Part shown: one piece after another, positions 13,101 to 24,300 of the stretch | Numbering within the stretch: the stretch's first letter is position 1 | Layout: every line of letters starts with the position of its first letter | DNA from: Blastomussa wellsi | Lineage: Eukaryota > Cnidaria > Anthozoa > Scleractinia > Plerogyridae | Reading direction: 5' to 3' | Length of the DNA: 64,000 nucleotides | Assembly (NCBI GenBank): GCA_947652115.1 | Contig: OX393573.1 | Span: 1,399,638-1,463,637 of the forward strand | Notes under the pieces: generated by a model | Database searches by the model: none | Told to the model about the DNA's origin: nothing | The model's input: only the letters and a program-made list of their open reading frames with translations | Made by a program: the position numbers and the translations under genes

Positions 13101-16100
13101 CTATCTAAATAAAATGATGATGATGGACTCATTATTTTTCCGTTTGCAAATTATATGTTAATCCGCTTTATTTTATGTAGAACCAGTAGTAATAGCAAAG
13201 TCAAATATTGTCCTGGATGTAAAACCGGTAAGGCAGTTTTCTGTAGTTATTTGTGTAGTTAGTTGATAAGAGTGAGTTTCAATTAAACAATCCAGTGATC
13301 CAGTCAAAACTTGAAGTAATAACATACAGCTGACACAAAGCGCGGGAAAACGTGCACTCAAGTCACGATTGGTTTTGGTTTTACTTCTGATTGGTTGAAA
13401 AGGTTGGCATAGGAATTTGAAACCAATCACTGAGCATTGTAATGCAAAAATAATTGAAAGCAATTTGTAATTATTACTTTCGACACTCAAATTAAGAACT
13501 GCTCTTATTACTACCGCAATAATTATGGTAACTTTTGGAAACTGAAGTCATAATTTTGTAGTAGTTTTTTGGAATTTATAAATTTTGATTAAGTATGTAT
13601 TTTGGGGCATGCTGTTTAATATAGAGTTTTCAGTTATAACAGAAATCCATCAATTGGACATTTTGTTCCTAAAATTGTGATTGACATAACTTTTGAAAAC
13701 CTGGCTTTTGGTTGGTACATTGGTATGGTGGCTGTACAGTTTACATGCTGAACGCCATGTTTAGGTATTGCTCTCAGTTCAAACACTCGCCATTCATCAA
13801 GTTCTTGGGCAACTGACACTTCACTCTTAAGCCAATGATACACCGGTTCAACATTTGTTGGGCAACAAATGTTGCGACTGGGGTTCAACAAATGTTGAAG
13901 GGTGTATCGTGTGATGTTGAACGTTGAAATATGCCCTTCAACATGTTGAACTTTGTTGAACGAAAAATAGTGCTTGGCTGTATTCCGTTCAACAAGTTGC
14001 CATTTGTTGAACGACTTGGGAAAACGGAAAAACGTTTCAACAAGTCGCAACGATGTTCAACATTTGTTGATCAACAAAAGTTGAAAGATGTTGAATCGTG
14101 TATCACTGGCGTTACTGTATCTCTCTTCAACCAGGTGTACAAATGGGTAGCAATTAGGGTAATGGACTAGCACCCCATCCAGGGGGAAGGAGTGATACTC
14201 GTAGTTGTTGCTTAAAATAAAACACTTTTTATTCCTGTGTATGTGTTAATGTTTCCTTTTCTGTTTTTGTTTTCTTTTACGTTGTCTTATCCTGACAAAT
14301 TGTTATACAGTGGGACGATGAAACAGGTAAATGAATTTGTTAAATAATTATGTACAGTAAACGTTGAGGGTGGCACTATTTAGCAAATAGACGTGAGCTT
14401 GTTGTGGTACGTCCTGTAATCAACCACAAATTTCTTCATCACATTATCAAATTCTTGAAAACCAGATGAATAAATTAATACAAAGTCCAGTCCACTCGCA
14501 ATGCCTCGGCCGAACATTGAAAAAGTAAACGATCCCATTCAATGAGTTTCATATCAAACTTTGTTGTTTTCCCTTCACAGATTAATTCACTCCTTATCCA
14601 TATTCATCTTGAAAATGAATTTGATGATTTCCTCTTTAAAGGAGTCCATTTGGATGTAATTATTTCTGATGCTGGATGATGCTGGTTGATTTCCCTTCAC
14701 AGATTAATTCACTCCAAATCCATATTCATCTTGAAAAAGAATTTGATGATTTCCTCTGTTAAAGGAGTCCATTTGGATATATTTATTTGTGGATGCTTAT
14801 TTCTGAGAACTAGCAGCACCAAAGACTGTCAAAAGTTTGAGCAATTGAAATTATTTTGAAAGTTTTCAACAAGCGTGTGAGATGGCATCATACCACATCA
14901 TGTGTTTCGATGAATTTTTCGACCGTGAATAATAGCCAATGAGCGTGCAAGAATTTTTGCAGTTATTGTAAAATTTATTTTATCCCATTTGTAGAGACAA
15001 CAAGCAAATAGCTACAACGCATGATGATAATAGCCACTTTGAACGGTAAAAGATTGCAATCGAACAGAATGATTTTCTAAGGCTTGAATGAATGCGGTGC
15101 TTTTTGAAGGATAGTCAGACTGTCCTGTGTTTGATAGACAGTTCTGTTTTCTCTCCCTGTATCATACAGATTTAAAAGCCATGGAAAATGTTGTCCGTTC
15201 CATTCAGTGTGATGGGCTCGAATGGAAAGCTAGTAAGTACACAGTAAGATAGGGATCTCTCCTTGAATATCCAGGCATCTGTCAGATATAGGCTGAGGAA
15301 AAGTTTCAAGTAATATATCAAACACAAGAGTCAATGTTTCATCGGGATATCCAAACACTGAGAAGAGAGTTGAAAATGCAACGCATAGCAGAGTATTTTT
15401 ACCGAACTTTGAGGTGTTTGGATAGCCGATGAAACACTGTCTCTTGTGTTTGATGTAATAGATCAAACATGAGCGACAGTGTTTCATCGGGATATCCAAA
15501 CACCGAGAAGAGAGTTGAAAATACGACGCGCAGCGGAGTATTTTTAATGAACTTCGAGGTGTTTGGATAGCCGATGAAACACTGTCTCGAGTGTTTGATA
15601 TATCTTCTCAATCGAAACTAAAACTACGGTGAAAACGAAGAAATAAAATCGTAAAAATCTATGCTAATTAAGATCACATTTCCAAACCACGGTTACGGTT
15701 CTGATTTCCTTTGTTTTAACGTGATGAATTATTAATGAGTTTGAGAAATATTACTTCTCAATCGAAACACAAACTAAGGAGTAAATGGAGAAATAAAATC
15801 ATCAAAATCTATGCTAATTAAATGTTCTTCACGGTTTTTATTTTCTTTGTTTTAACTTGATAAATTATTAATGAGTTTGAGAAATTTATAAACAATAATA
15901 ATGATATTAATAATATTTAATATAATTAACTTGTGCTTATGATCAAATGTGCCTAATAATATTACACAGTTTCACACTTGAACAATATTGGTTGATTTAG
16001 CCAGAGAATTCAGCTGCCTCTCATTGCACACAGCCGGCTAGGACAGGTTGTCAGTCCATCTGTCTGTCTGCCAGTCAGTCAGACTGTCAATCGGTTGGTC

Positions 16101-17681
16101 AGTCTGTCAGTCCATCTGTCTGTCTGCCATTCAGTCAGTCAGACTGTCAGTCAGTCGGTCAGTCCATCTGTCTGTCTGCCATTTAGTCAGTCAGACTGTT
16201 AGTCAGTCGGTCGGTCAGTCAGTCCATCTGTCTGTCGGCCATTCAGTCAGTCAGTCAAACTGTCAGTCGGTCAGTCTGTCTGTTTTCCATTTAGTCAGTC
16301 AGACTGTCAGTCGGTTGGTCAGTCAGTCAGTCCATCTGTCTGTTTGCCATTTAGTCAGTCAGACTGTCAGTCGGTTGGTCAGTCAGTCAGTCCATCTGTC
16401 TGTCTGCCATTTAGTCAGTCAGTTAGTCAGACTGTCAGTAGGTCAGTCCATCTGTCTATCTGCCATTTAGTCAGTCAGTCGGTCAGTCAGTCCATCTGTC
16501 TGTCTGCCATTTAGTCTGTTAGACTGTCAGTCAGTCAGTCCATCTGTCTGTCTGCCATTCAGTTCGTCAGTCAGTCCATCAGTCTGTCTGCCATTCAGTC
16601 AGTCAGTCGGTCAGTCAGTCCATCTGTCTGTCCACCATTCAGTCAGTCAGACTGTCAGTCGGTCGGTCAGTCAGTCAGTCCATCTGTCTGTCCGTCAGTC
16701 AGTCAGTCCAACAGTTGGGCGGTCGGTTGGTCAATAGGTCAGTGTTTTCTTTTCAAGCACTGTTTTACAACTCTGAGCAAATGTTGTGACACAAACTGTC
16801 CTTCTGGTCTGTGGCCACTCAGTTCCTCAAAAGAATAACTGAAGAATAAATTGCGGGTGAATTTGAATGAGTATTTAACATTTCCCTTTTTTGATAGGCA
16901 AGTTCATTCCTGTGGCATATGGTGTGAAAAAACTTCAAATTTCCTGTGTGGTAGAGGATGATAAAGTTGGTACGGACTTCCTGGAAGAAAAAATCACAGA
17001 ATTTGAGGATTTTGTAAGTAAAACATGTTTCAATAACAGTACAGTTGTCTGCAGTTGTGAATAGTACCGGTACTAAATCTGGCAGAGGATTCCAAAAGTG
17101 TAGCGTTCGAGAGCAGACAATTTTCTCAGCTCCGAAAAATCTGCTCTTGCAGGCTATCAAAAGTCCAATAATTTTTTAATGGGTCTTGAGAAAGAGAATG
17201 GACAACAAGAGAGAAAAGTTAAAAAGCCAATAAAATCTACATGGCACTGGAATGTTAAATTAATGCTTTGAAAGACTAATAGTTTGATCCTGTGAGAAAG
17301 GTGGTTAGAGGGAAAAATTAAAAAGACAATGAAAAATCGACACGGAACTGAAATTTTAAATTAATGCTTTGAAAGACTGAGCGCCAAGACTCAAAGATTG
17401 TTAAACCGTGAATGTTAGGATCCAGAAAACGATAGCCGTTTTTGGCTGAAAGATGTTTTGGCTTACATAACTTGAGCTTAAGTCTTTGAAAAGTCTGAAT
17501 TTTTGTTTGCGCAAAACTGTACGCACTATTGGTTATGCATGAGCGAAACAGTTTGAATTAAATGAGAAAGTTGCTCTTACAAGGTTCTTGTAATCTTTTT
17601 AAAAATAAGTTAATAATTATTTTACTGTTTCCATCTTTTCAGGTCCAAAGTGTGGATGTTGCGGCTTTTAACAAACTCTAA
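5845..17681 (+). CDS. EEF1D: Translation elongation factor eEF1B subunit delta
   Basis: Guanine-nucleotide exchange subunit of the cytosolic eEF1 complex; it recharges eEF1A with GTP during elongation. Twelve coding exons join in frame to 264 residues: 5845-5967, 7622-7690, 9720-9801, 10175-10237, 11327-11361, 11760-11846, 12748-12802, 13181-13227, 14311-14326, 15170-15232, 16898-17013 and 17643-17681. The N-terminus ([21 protein letters not shown]) and the leucine-zipper-like coil at about 75-112 mark the delta rather than the beta subunit. Residues 125-153 form the acidic CAGF-type segment ([17 protein letters not shown]). From about 175 to the end lies the catalytic exchange domain, with [23 protein letters not shown] and the usual ending [12 protein letters not shown]. 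The ATG has a good context and an in-frame TAA stands at 5818. Exon 9 is only 16 nt. The introns carry many repeats. An AATAAA follows at 17709. Confidence 0.97.
5968..7621 (+). other. EEF1D intron 1, nothing recognised
   Basis: AT-rich intron between exons 1 and 2. Short open frames occur but none shows protein-like composition. The donor is GTCAGA, weaker than the others in this gene; the acceptor is TTCTCAG. Confidence 0.6.
7780..7955. mobile_element. hAT-like MITE with CAGGGTTGTCA ends
   Basis: The ends are CAGGGTTGTCA and TGACAACCCTG, a perfect 11-bp inverted pair, immediately flanked by CCTTAA on both sides. There is no coding capacity. It lies in EEF1D intron 2 and is related by its ends to the element at 27902-28062. 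Confidence 0.75.
8312..8868. repeat. Degenerate pentanucleotide array (AGCAC/AGCAA type)
   Basis: About 550 bases of 5-bp units, mostly AGCAC with variants AGCAA, AGCGC and AGTGC. Because the unit is not a multiple of three and lacks stops, several frames on both strands stay open for 70-190 codons. Those frames are low-complexity artefacts. The array lies in EEF1D intron 2. Confidence 0.95.
9265..9478 (+). mobile_element. tRNA-derived SINE, second family
   Basis: A tRNA-like head (GAGCGCTTGCCTCCCAGCAA, then a B box GGTTTGATTCC) is followed by a body with GTTTGTTGTTGGTTCTCGTC and CTCCGGTTTTCCTCTCTCC. The body differs from the common SINE of this window, so this is a separate family. It lies in sense orientation in EEF1D intron 2. 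Confidence 0.7.
9880..10075 (+). mobile_element. Degraded copy of the common SINE
   Basis: Matches the body of the full copy at 21096-21400: GTTGTGTTCTTATGCAAGAC, then a CAGTGCCTCTCTTTACCCAG stretch and GTGTATAAATGG. A G-rich insertion lies at about 10010-10042, where the consensus has a run of G. The tRNA head is not recognisable. Confidence 0.75.
10079..10132. repeat. ATT microsatellite
   Basis: Near-perfect ATT trinucleotide tract directly after the SINE fragment in EEF1D intron 3. Confidence 0.9.
12120..12540 (+). mobile_element. 3' end of a non-LTR retrotransposon (CR1/jockey-like)
   Basis: The frame at 12123-12371 encodes the typical tail of a non-LTR reverse-transcriptase polyprotein: [20 protein letters not shown], then [18 protein letters not shown] and FKRNLLSSF. 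In such elements this segment follows the RT domain. The catalytic domain is absent, so the copy is 5'-truncated. An AT-rich 3' untranslated part follows. It sits in the intron of EEF1D between exons 6 and 7, in sense orientation. The clade is a guess. Confidence 0.7.
13268..13400 (+). repeat. Dispersed CCAAT-containing repeat, copy 1
   Basis: Shares with 17805-17912, 43020-43110 and 54983-55075 a block of about 100 bases: an ATCCxGTGA stretch, CGAAG-like spacer, AAAGCGCGGGAAAACGTG, then GTCACGATTGGTTTTGG. It contains ATTGG (inverted CCAAT) boxes. This copy is the more diverged one. Confidence 0.65.
13833..14107. mobile_element. Palindrome-rich MITE with GATACAC ends
   Basis: The ends are GATACACCGGTTCAACA and, inverted, TGTTGAATCGTGTATC. 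The interior repeats the palindromic word TTCAACATxTGTTGAA at least six times in both orientations. Open frames on both strands here are by-products of the repeats. It lies in EEF1D intron 8. Confidence 0.75.
14112..14215 (+). mobile_element. Fragment of the common SINE body
   Basis: Contains CTCTCTTCAACCAGGTGTAC and ATGGACTAGCACCCCATCCA, both in the body of the copy at 21096-21400. It abuts the palindrome-rich MITE, which probably inserted into or beside it. Confidence 0.7.
14571..14781 (+). repeat. Tandem duplication of about 120 bp
   Basis: 14571-14661 and 14692-14781 are near-identical. Each begins with TTCCCTTCACAG followed by ATTAATTCACTCC and holds a GAATTTGATGATTTCCTC segment. The first copy keeps an open frame after an acceptor-like site; the second has an early stop. 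It lies in the intron after the 16-nt exon of EEF1D. Confidence 0.8.
15313..15602. mobile_element. Double foldback element (TATCAAACAC ends)
   Basis: Two tandem units, each with arms TATCAAACAC...GTTTCATCGGGATATCC and the inverted match GGATAGCCGATGAAAC...GTGTTTGATAT, about 150 bases per unit. A single unit of the same family lies at 46016-46160. No protein is encoded; open frames on the minus strand here are incidental. Confidence 0.85.
15603..15890. repeat. Tail repeat of the foldback family, two tandem copies
   Basis: A segment with CTTCTCAATCGAAAC, ATCTATGCTAATTAA and AATTATTAATGAGTTTGAGA occurs twice (about 15603-15750 and 15752-15885). A third copy follows the related foldback at 46160-46305, so foldback and tail travel together. 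Confidence 0.75.
16048..16740. repeat. Tetranucleotide array (CAGT/CTGT type)
   Basis: About 690 bases of CAGT and CTGT units with a higher-order period of about 60-70 bp marked by CATCTGTCTGTCTGCCATT. A 140-codon frame across it is low-complexity artefact. It lies in EEF1D intron 10. Confidence 0.95.
17190..17380 (+). repeat. Imperfect tandem duplication, about 95 bp
   Basis: Two copies share TTAAATTAATGCTTTGAAAG and a TTAAAAAG...CAAT...AATC segment. It lies in the last EEF1D intron. No function is suggested. Confidence 0.6.
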
Positions 17682-17708
17682 ATCTTTGCTGTTAAATAAC
17701 ACTAGTCG

Positions 17709-17714
17709 AATAAA
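17709..17714 (+). terminator. Polyadenylation signal of EEF1D
   Basis: Canonical AATAAA 28 bases after the EEF1D stop codon, which implies a very short 3' UTR as usual for translation-factor genes. Confidence 0.75.
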
Positions 17715-17804
17715 ATGTCATCTTAATTAATCCATGGAACTCTCTTGTGTTCTTTTTATTTGAAGACATTTCTGCCACTTCGCTTCGGCCAATCGCAAAG
17801 AACG

Positions 17805-17912
17805 GGGACAATCCTGTGAACCAATCAAATCTCGAAGTAATTACACGTAGCCGACACAATATATAAAGCGCGGGAAAACATGAACACGCGAGTCACGATT
17901 GGTTTTGGTAGG
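17805..17912 (+). repeat. Dispersed CCAAT-containing repeat, copy 2
   Basis: Contains CCAATCAAATCTCGAAG, AAAGCGCGGGAAAACATG and GTCACGATTGGTTTTGG. It lies about 420 bases upstream of the Schlafen-like gene and carries a TATATAAA word, so it could add promoter-like motifs. Confidence 0.7.
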
Positions 17913-18332
17913 TTTTTGTTGGGTATGTGCCACCCAGATCTCCAAATTCTGACCTAATTTGCGACAGAATTTGCATTCAATATATCATTATTATCTTACT
18001 GCGTGCATCATGCATGGAATTGCATCAATTTGTTCGTGATGTCAACGGACCTAACAAATGTAGTCTGAATATTATACTCAGACAAATGAAGACAGCACAA
18101 CGGTCTGTTCCAGGCTCTTGGTAGTTGTTTAAAGGCTAACTGCAGACTGACAAATAAGATCGCAAGTATGGATATTTCTGCCAAATAAATTTTATATTGC
18201 GAAAGCAATAGTTTCAGTTCCGAAACGTGGGGGGCTGCGTCCTCAAACTGACCCCCTGCTCCGCCGAAAATGGTTTGTTGGAGTTGTCACCACCCGTGCT
18301 ACGTTCGAACCAAATCCACCGTAAGGAAAAAG

Positions 18333-21300
18333 ATGGCGACTGGTACATTTACCTATAATGCTTTGCGCACGAAAACCCTAAAAGAGCGTATGAAAACACA
18401 AAGAAAAGTTGTAAGTCATTCAAACTCGGCAAGAGCAATGTTGTTAGTACAAGGAATGACTTCCGTTAGACCATACATTTCTGTATGCCCAGTGGGCTTT
18501 GTTTGGTTCGCTAGGTATTGTGGTAAAATGTACAGCCGCCATCTTTCTTCTTATGGTGGATTGCAATAGACCTCTTACATACCGTGAGGGGATTGGGCAC
18601 TAGAGGTGTATTTCCACCACATTGTAATGGAAAATGGTGACAGCTCAAAATCCCCACGCGGCATGTAAAAAGTCCTCTGAAAATGACGTTCGGCTATCGT
18701 CGGACACAGTCGTTTAATGAAGTTAAGTTTCACAATAGTTATGTTGTTGTCTTGGCTCGTAGATGATGCGGAGAACGAACGCCGTCGATATTACAGGCTT
18801 TGATAATGGCCCTTAGCATCCTTGAAATCGAAAAACGATGGCGACATAAAGGGCATAAATCTAATAATACAGGTGATAAAACTGTTTTTGTTCGAGACCT
18901 TGTTTCTGTTTCCTGTTAGCACCTGGAGGTTTTCGAAAATGCGATCTTTCTGGACATTTGCGACATTTTATTGGAGAAATCTGCTCCCAACTACCTAAAA
19001 CGTTATTTGCAACATAAACGCATGCCTGTCTTTCCACTTGCATCGCGTGTTATGACATTTTTGCTAGGGCATGCGCAAAAGGCAAAGTTTTCCTCCTTTT
19101 GCTATCTTTGCTGCAGTTGTTGGCCTTTACTGGACTTGCCTTGAGTGCAAGAATTCTCGAGAAAGCATCATCCAAACAGGAAATTCTTTCCATGGAGTAG
19201 CCAAAAAGGTAGTTAAGACAAATTTTCCTCCGAGATTTTCACTTAAATTTCTAAGCATTTTCGTGCGCATTTCACGTTCAGTTAACTCTGTCACTCTGGG
19301 TATCATTGGAAAGTTCTTTTCCACCTGCAAAGATTGAGTATAGGCTCCTGGTATAGTATAAGTGATGACTTTATCGGTCAAAGATGATTGCGTCATGTCA
19401 GAAGAGAAACAAAGGGCAATGTTGTTCGAGGCCGGTTTTGACCGGAAAAGAAACCAATGGGTTAACTACATGTTCAGTTGAAAAATGTTTCCGCTTTTGA
19501 AACGCGGAGCCTCCCATGCAGACGTACCTTTTAGCTCGTCACACAGTCTTCCCAACGTTAGCGAGGAAAATTGCGCGACGAACGAAAAGAACGTCTCCAT
19601 TCCTCTTTTGGGAATATTGTAGCCTGCGCAGCTGGCGGGATTCGCGGCGAAGTGCTTGTTTTTGCGGGGAGGCCGTCGTCGGAACGGCAAAGCCGTGGAG
19701 AGATTGGTGAGGAGTCGAGTTGAAATCCACTCCACAGGCCAGTAAATCCAATTAAAGAAAACGATCAGTATTTGTATGACAGCTATCATTTCATATGCTG
19801 CAAATCGTTTTCCCAAAACTGGAAAGGTACCTCTGATTGGTTCGTAGCCGTGAACGGAAGTGGACTTTCGATTCAGCAGACGTCCGTGGGGAAGGAACGC
19901 GTGCAACACGAAGCATCGCCCTGGGTGTCCTGTGCCACCCGCACGGCACTGGGAACTAGACATAAAATTCCCGCAAATTTTCGAGCTCCAGTTCGTTCAT
20001 TCAGCACAGTTGCGCTTGGCAGTTCGTTGGAATTTCAAGCGAGTATAAACTTCCCTAAAACAGGTAAAGCTAATAATCGATGTATAAGCTTATTAGATAA
20101 CGCTTTCAGCCTTTTAACAAAGCAGGAAATCTGCAAATCGAACGAAATAATTCAAATATGAACAAATGCAACTGAGTGATGCATGCGCTAAATTATTAAT
20201 GCTGAGCATGAAAGCAGCTGTTGTGCATCAAATTATTTGTTAGATAAGCTTAATTTTAATGCTTTGTGCTGCCTATTTTTTCGATCTGCGAGGGTAGATC
20301 AGAATAAATTTAAAATTAAGTGAACAAAAGATCTGATCTTTTGTTCACTTTGCCAAAGCGGTCTGCACCCTCACCCCTCCCCCCTCGAAAGTCATATCTA
20401 ATCATCTAAAAATATGTGATTATTACTAATTATACCAAAATAAAATTAATTATTTAATACTAAGTTTATTAAAATGTGCGTGTCGCACCTCCCTACTGTA
20501 CAATCCCATTAAATCTGGGTTCTCCCCCTCAACAATTTTTTTCTCTCATAGAATATTACACGGCCGAGTGGAGATACGGAATTTCTCTTCTTGTGTTGAA
20601 ACATATTTTACTCATTCGCTGTGCTCACTTGTGAAATATCTTCCAACACTCGAAGATAAATTTCGTATTTTTCTGCGCGAACATGTAATATCCTCTATTT
20701 TGTTATAAATTCTGCATTTTGTTTTTGCCATTTATGTCTGCTATATTATTGCCACCCTTACCCCTTATTCTGTTATGCAACCAAGGTAGGGAGGGGTTTG
20801 TGTATAGTTAAGACACATGTAACTTAAAAGAAAAATCTCTTCTGTTGTAGAAAAGATGCGCAGAGGTGACCAATACAAGAGTAAAGATGATGGGCGAGTT
20901 TATTTTTATTTTAGTAACCAGGGCTTTCCTTCAGGAGCATTCAAACAGGTATGTAGCATTGTGGGCCATTATGGATTTCCTAAAGGGGTGTTGAAACTCA
21001 TTTCTGAGGGGGTAGGTCTGTCAGCATTCTTTGATCGTTACAGTAAAAGCTGCCTTATTTTCTGAAGGGTTTAAGAAAAATATATATAATTATAGGTGGG
21101 AGGCGCAGTGGCCTAATGGTTAGTGCGCTGGACTCTGGATCGGACGGTCCGGGTTCGAGTCCTGGCCGGGCCACTGCGTTGTGTTCTTAGGCAAGACACT
21201 TTACTCTCACAGTGCCTCTCTTCACCCAGGTGTATAAATGGGTACCGGCGAATTTACTGCTGGGGGGTAACCCTGCGATGGACTAGCATCCCATCCAGGG

Positions 21301-24300
21301 GGGAGTAGAAATACTCTCTGTCGCTTCATGCTACAGAAACCGGGATAAGCTCCGGCCTGATGGGTCACTAGGCCCGACTGCAGACTTTACCTTTACCTTA
21401 TACATATATATTGTTTTGTCGGTCACGTGACCTGGTACGTAATTGCACTGGAGCGGAATGAGGAGATTACACGTGGAACGCAAAGCTGTTTCGTGAGCTT
21501 CATGTAGACTCAATTCGTTCGTTGTTGGTTAGCTTAAATGTGATTAAAAGGACACAGTTATTGACAGAATACTACGGTATTATATTCCTGAGAGGGGTAT
21601 CATGTCGGCACTGGTCTTTTTGCTTAGGTGGGGGACATTTTGACTTACCTTGTCAATGTCAGGGGGGAGAGGAGGGTGGATATAAAATGGAATAACCCTT
21701 TACCTTGCTTTTAAAATCAACAGTAGGCCCTGCCAGGGTAAATTGCAACAAGCAACATGGCCCAAAAAGTAGTGACAGCACAGAATGAAATCACGACAAA
21801 ATAAAATCTTGCTCACCAAAATCCAACAGCGACATCAAGGTAGAGAAATAAAGGCAAAATGCGATTATGCCGACATCATTGGTACGTTTTTAAATTCAGA
21901 CAAGCGACACAGGGACCCCCTGGCAGCGCCTCTCTCCTGACACTTTCCTGGTTCAGCAAGGATGTCTGTTTATGGGAGGCACACAAAAAACTTGGTCCAC
22001 ACTTGTCGTGCGGTAAAACCACACATAGCAAGGCAGTACCTAGGATTTTTTTATCTGCGGGGGCATTTTGTTGTCTGAGAGGGGAAACTCTGCACACCTT
22101 CACTTTCTACAAGTAATAGCCCAGCAAACTCAAACACCATGTTAGAAAAAAACATTTTGTTTTCCTGGCGGGGTAACTGCCTCCCAGCCACCCTCCCCCC
22201 CCCCTTTCAACGCACGGCCCTGCACATGGCATAAGCATAGGAAAACGTGTGTGAACTGACATGAGATAAGCACAAGCACAGGAATTGACTATTGAGATGT
22301 GACTCTCATTGTGTAATGCTTAGCTTGTCTGCTATTTTTTATTGATGTGCACGCTTATCACGCGTGTGAACATTCTTGTGGTTATCTCACAAATCTGATT
22401 GGTTGTTCCATCGTTTTCTATTCACTGATAGAACTACTGGTAGATCGCATGCATGTTGGCCTTTTACAGCGCGACGCATCTTAGTGTGGCCACCCAACAA
22501 ACTTTTTTGGCAAGTTATAATTAGCCAATCAGAGAGCACGAATTTGTTTGAGCTGTCCTGCCTCCTTGCAATGTTCAAAGCTTTGTCACGAAACCTGTCG
22601 CGCTTTTAACAAGGAGGCGGGACAACTCAAACAAATTTGCTCTCTGATTGGCTAACTTGTCAAAAAAGTTTGTTGGGTGTCAACACTTAGGCACGTCTCG
22701 CTGTAAGGGCCAATTTTAAGACACAAAAGATTGCAGATTTTATCAGTGTAGAGTCCTTGTTTTATATAATATCAGAGATAATCAACTTGGCTGTGCCTTG
22801 TTTGCTATTCATAGAAAATGAGGGCAAGTGGTCTAATGCAGTGGTAAATTATTATAAATATTTTAGTTTATTCCCTTTTCTTCTCGTCTGCCGAGCGTGA
22901 AGTGATTGTCACGCAAAATTTTGCGGTGGTGCCTCACCTGTCTTGTCTTCTAGCCACAAAATTTTGTGTGACCATATTTATTCCCTTCATGCTCGGCAGA
23001 CTAAGAAAAAAGGGACTGCTCGTAGTCTAATATTCCAGGAACATGATATTCTGTAATCAGTGCTTTCAATAAGCACCGACGGCCGACGAAAAGCGCCGGC
23101 TACTTCGCTCTACTTTGCTTGGAAACGTCGCCTACTTTTTTCCTTCATTTGAAAAAAATAAGGAAAGATTAAAACAAAGAATCAGTTGCTCTACTCAGAC
23201 CGACTGCCTGCTTCAAAATTTATTGAAACCCCTGTGTAATGTTACAATTTCAGGTCCTATCAAAGTATGTGAATGCTCTGTTGAATACCAAGGGTGGTAT
23301 GCTGGTATTTGGTGTAGAACCCAACGGTAAGCTTCATTTTTAAAGGTGCACTGCAACTCGTTTTCAGACTAGTTAATAATTTATTGTACCTTTTTTTTTG
23401 GGGGGGGGGGAGAGGGGTAGAGCTTATTGATGAAAATTTACTGTACCGTGGTATTGCTTTTATTTTTAGGAAGAATCAGTGGATGCAATATAATGTCAAG
23501 AGCACAAGAAGACCTCTATAAACTAGAACTTGATAATGAGGTCCGATCAATTAGACCAACTGTGTCACCAAGCCTCTGTAGGTAATAAATTACAGCTACT
23601 GTACGTATCTGGTTTAGTTCTTAAAAATCTACTCTTTGACTAGTAGCATGTGATTGTAATTAGTTTTGTCATTAATAATTCATTGATTAATCAATTATTA
23701 AGTTTAAGACATTGATAATCTGTGTTAATGTCTTTTTTGGTCATTGTTTTTCAATTAGATTTGTTATTACACGGTTAGAAGGCCCTGAGATCCTTTTCCT
23801 GTTGGAAATTAAAATTGGTGCTGGTCCAATCGGAGAGATATTTATGAACTCTTCAGAGCAGGTGTGTCTAACTGGTATTATAATTTATTTACCTACTAGA
23901 AGATGGGTGTCCATGTTCTATAAGAAAATAATGCCTGCCCAAACCGTTAGGCGAGGGCATTCAGCTGCTTTTCAAGACCTCAAAAGGGCATTATTTTTTT
24001 ATGTGACATCGAGAAACCCATCATTCTTCTAGTTGGTTTAGAATATATTAATTCACAATGCAACATAAACTACATCTGGTGTAGTAACCGGGCCTCTTTA
24101 GTTTTTACCCATGTTCTATTAAAAATAAACCCGCTAAGATTTCATGACCAGCATACAGGTTTATACTACTTGGAATATAGAAAATAAGATCTTTTATTTA
24201 TCAATTTCTACAAGGTGATAGTTGATTAGGGAAGACTGTTAAAAAAAATTGTAGCTAGAAATTAAAGATTGTTGATTGAAATGCCAGGCATTTTTATTAC

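Noticed and set aside
13634..14050. A 138-codon open frame on the minus strand
   Set aside because: Most of it is read from the palindrome-rich MITE; it has no domain and lies in an EEF1D intron.
16048..16470. A 140-codon open frame rich in S, V, Q and L
   Set aside because: It follows the CAGT/CTGT array exactly and is low complexity.
19071..19337. An open frame with a hydrophobic N-terminus, possible exon
   Set aside because: An acceptor-like TAG and a GT lie near, but it does not fit the phase of the Schlafen-like model and I recognise no protein.
19466..19963. A 165-codon open frame on the minus strand
   Set aside because: It overlaps the Schlafen-like exon on the other strand and a repeat with TAGCCTGCG-like sequence; no recognisable domain.
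21096..21170. A tRNA gene at the SINE head
   Set aside because: The same head recurs at many places, always joined to the same non-tRNA body.
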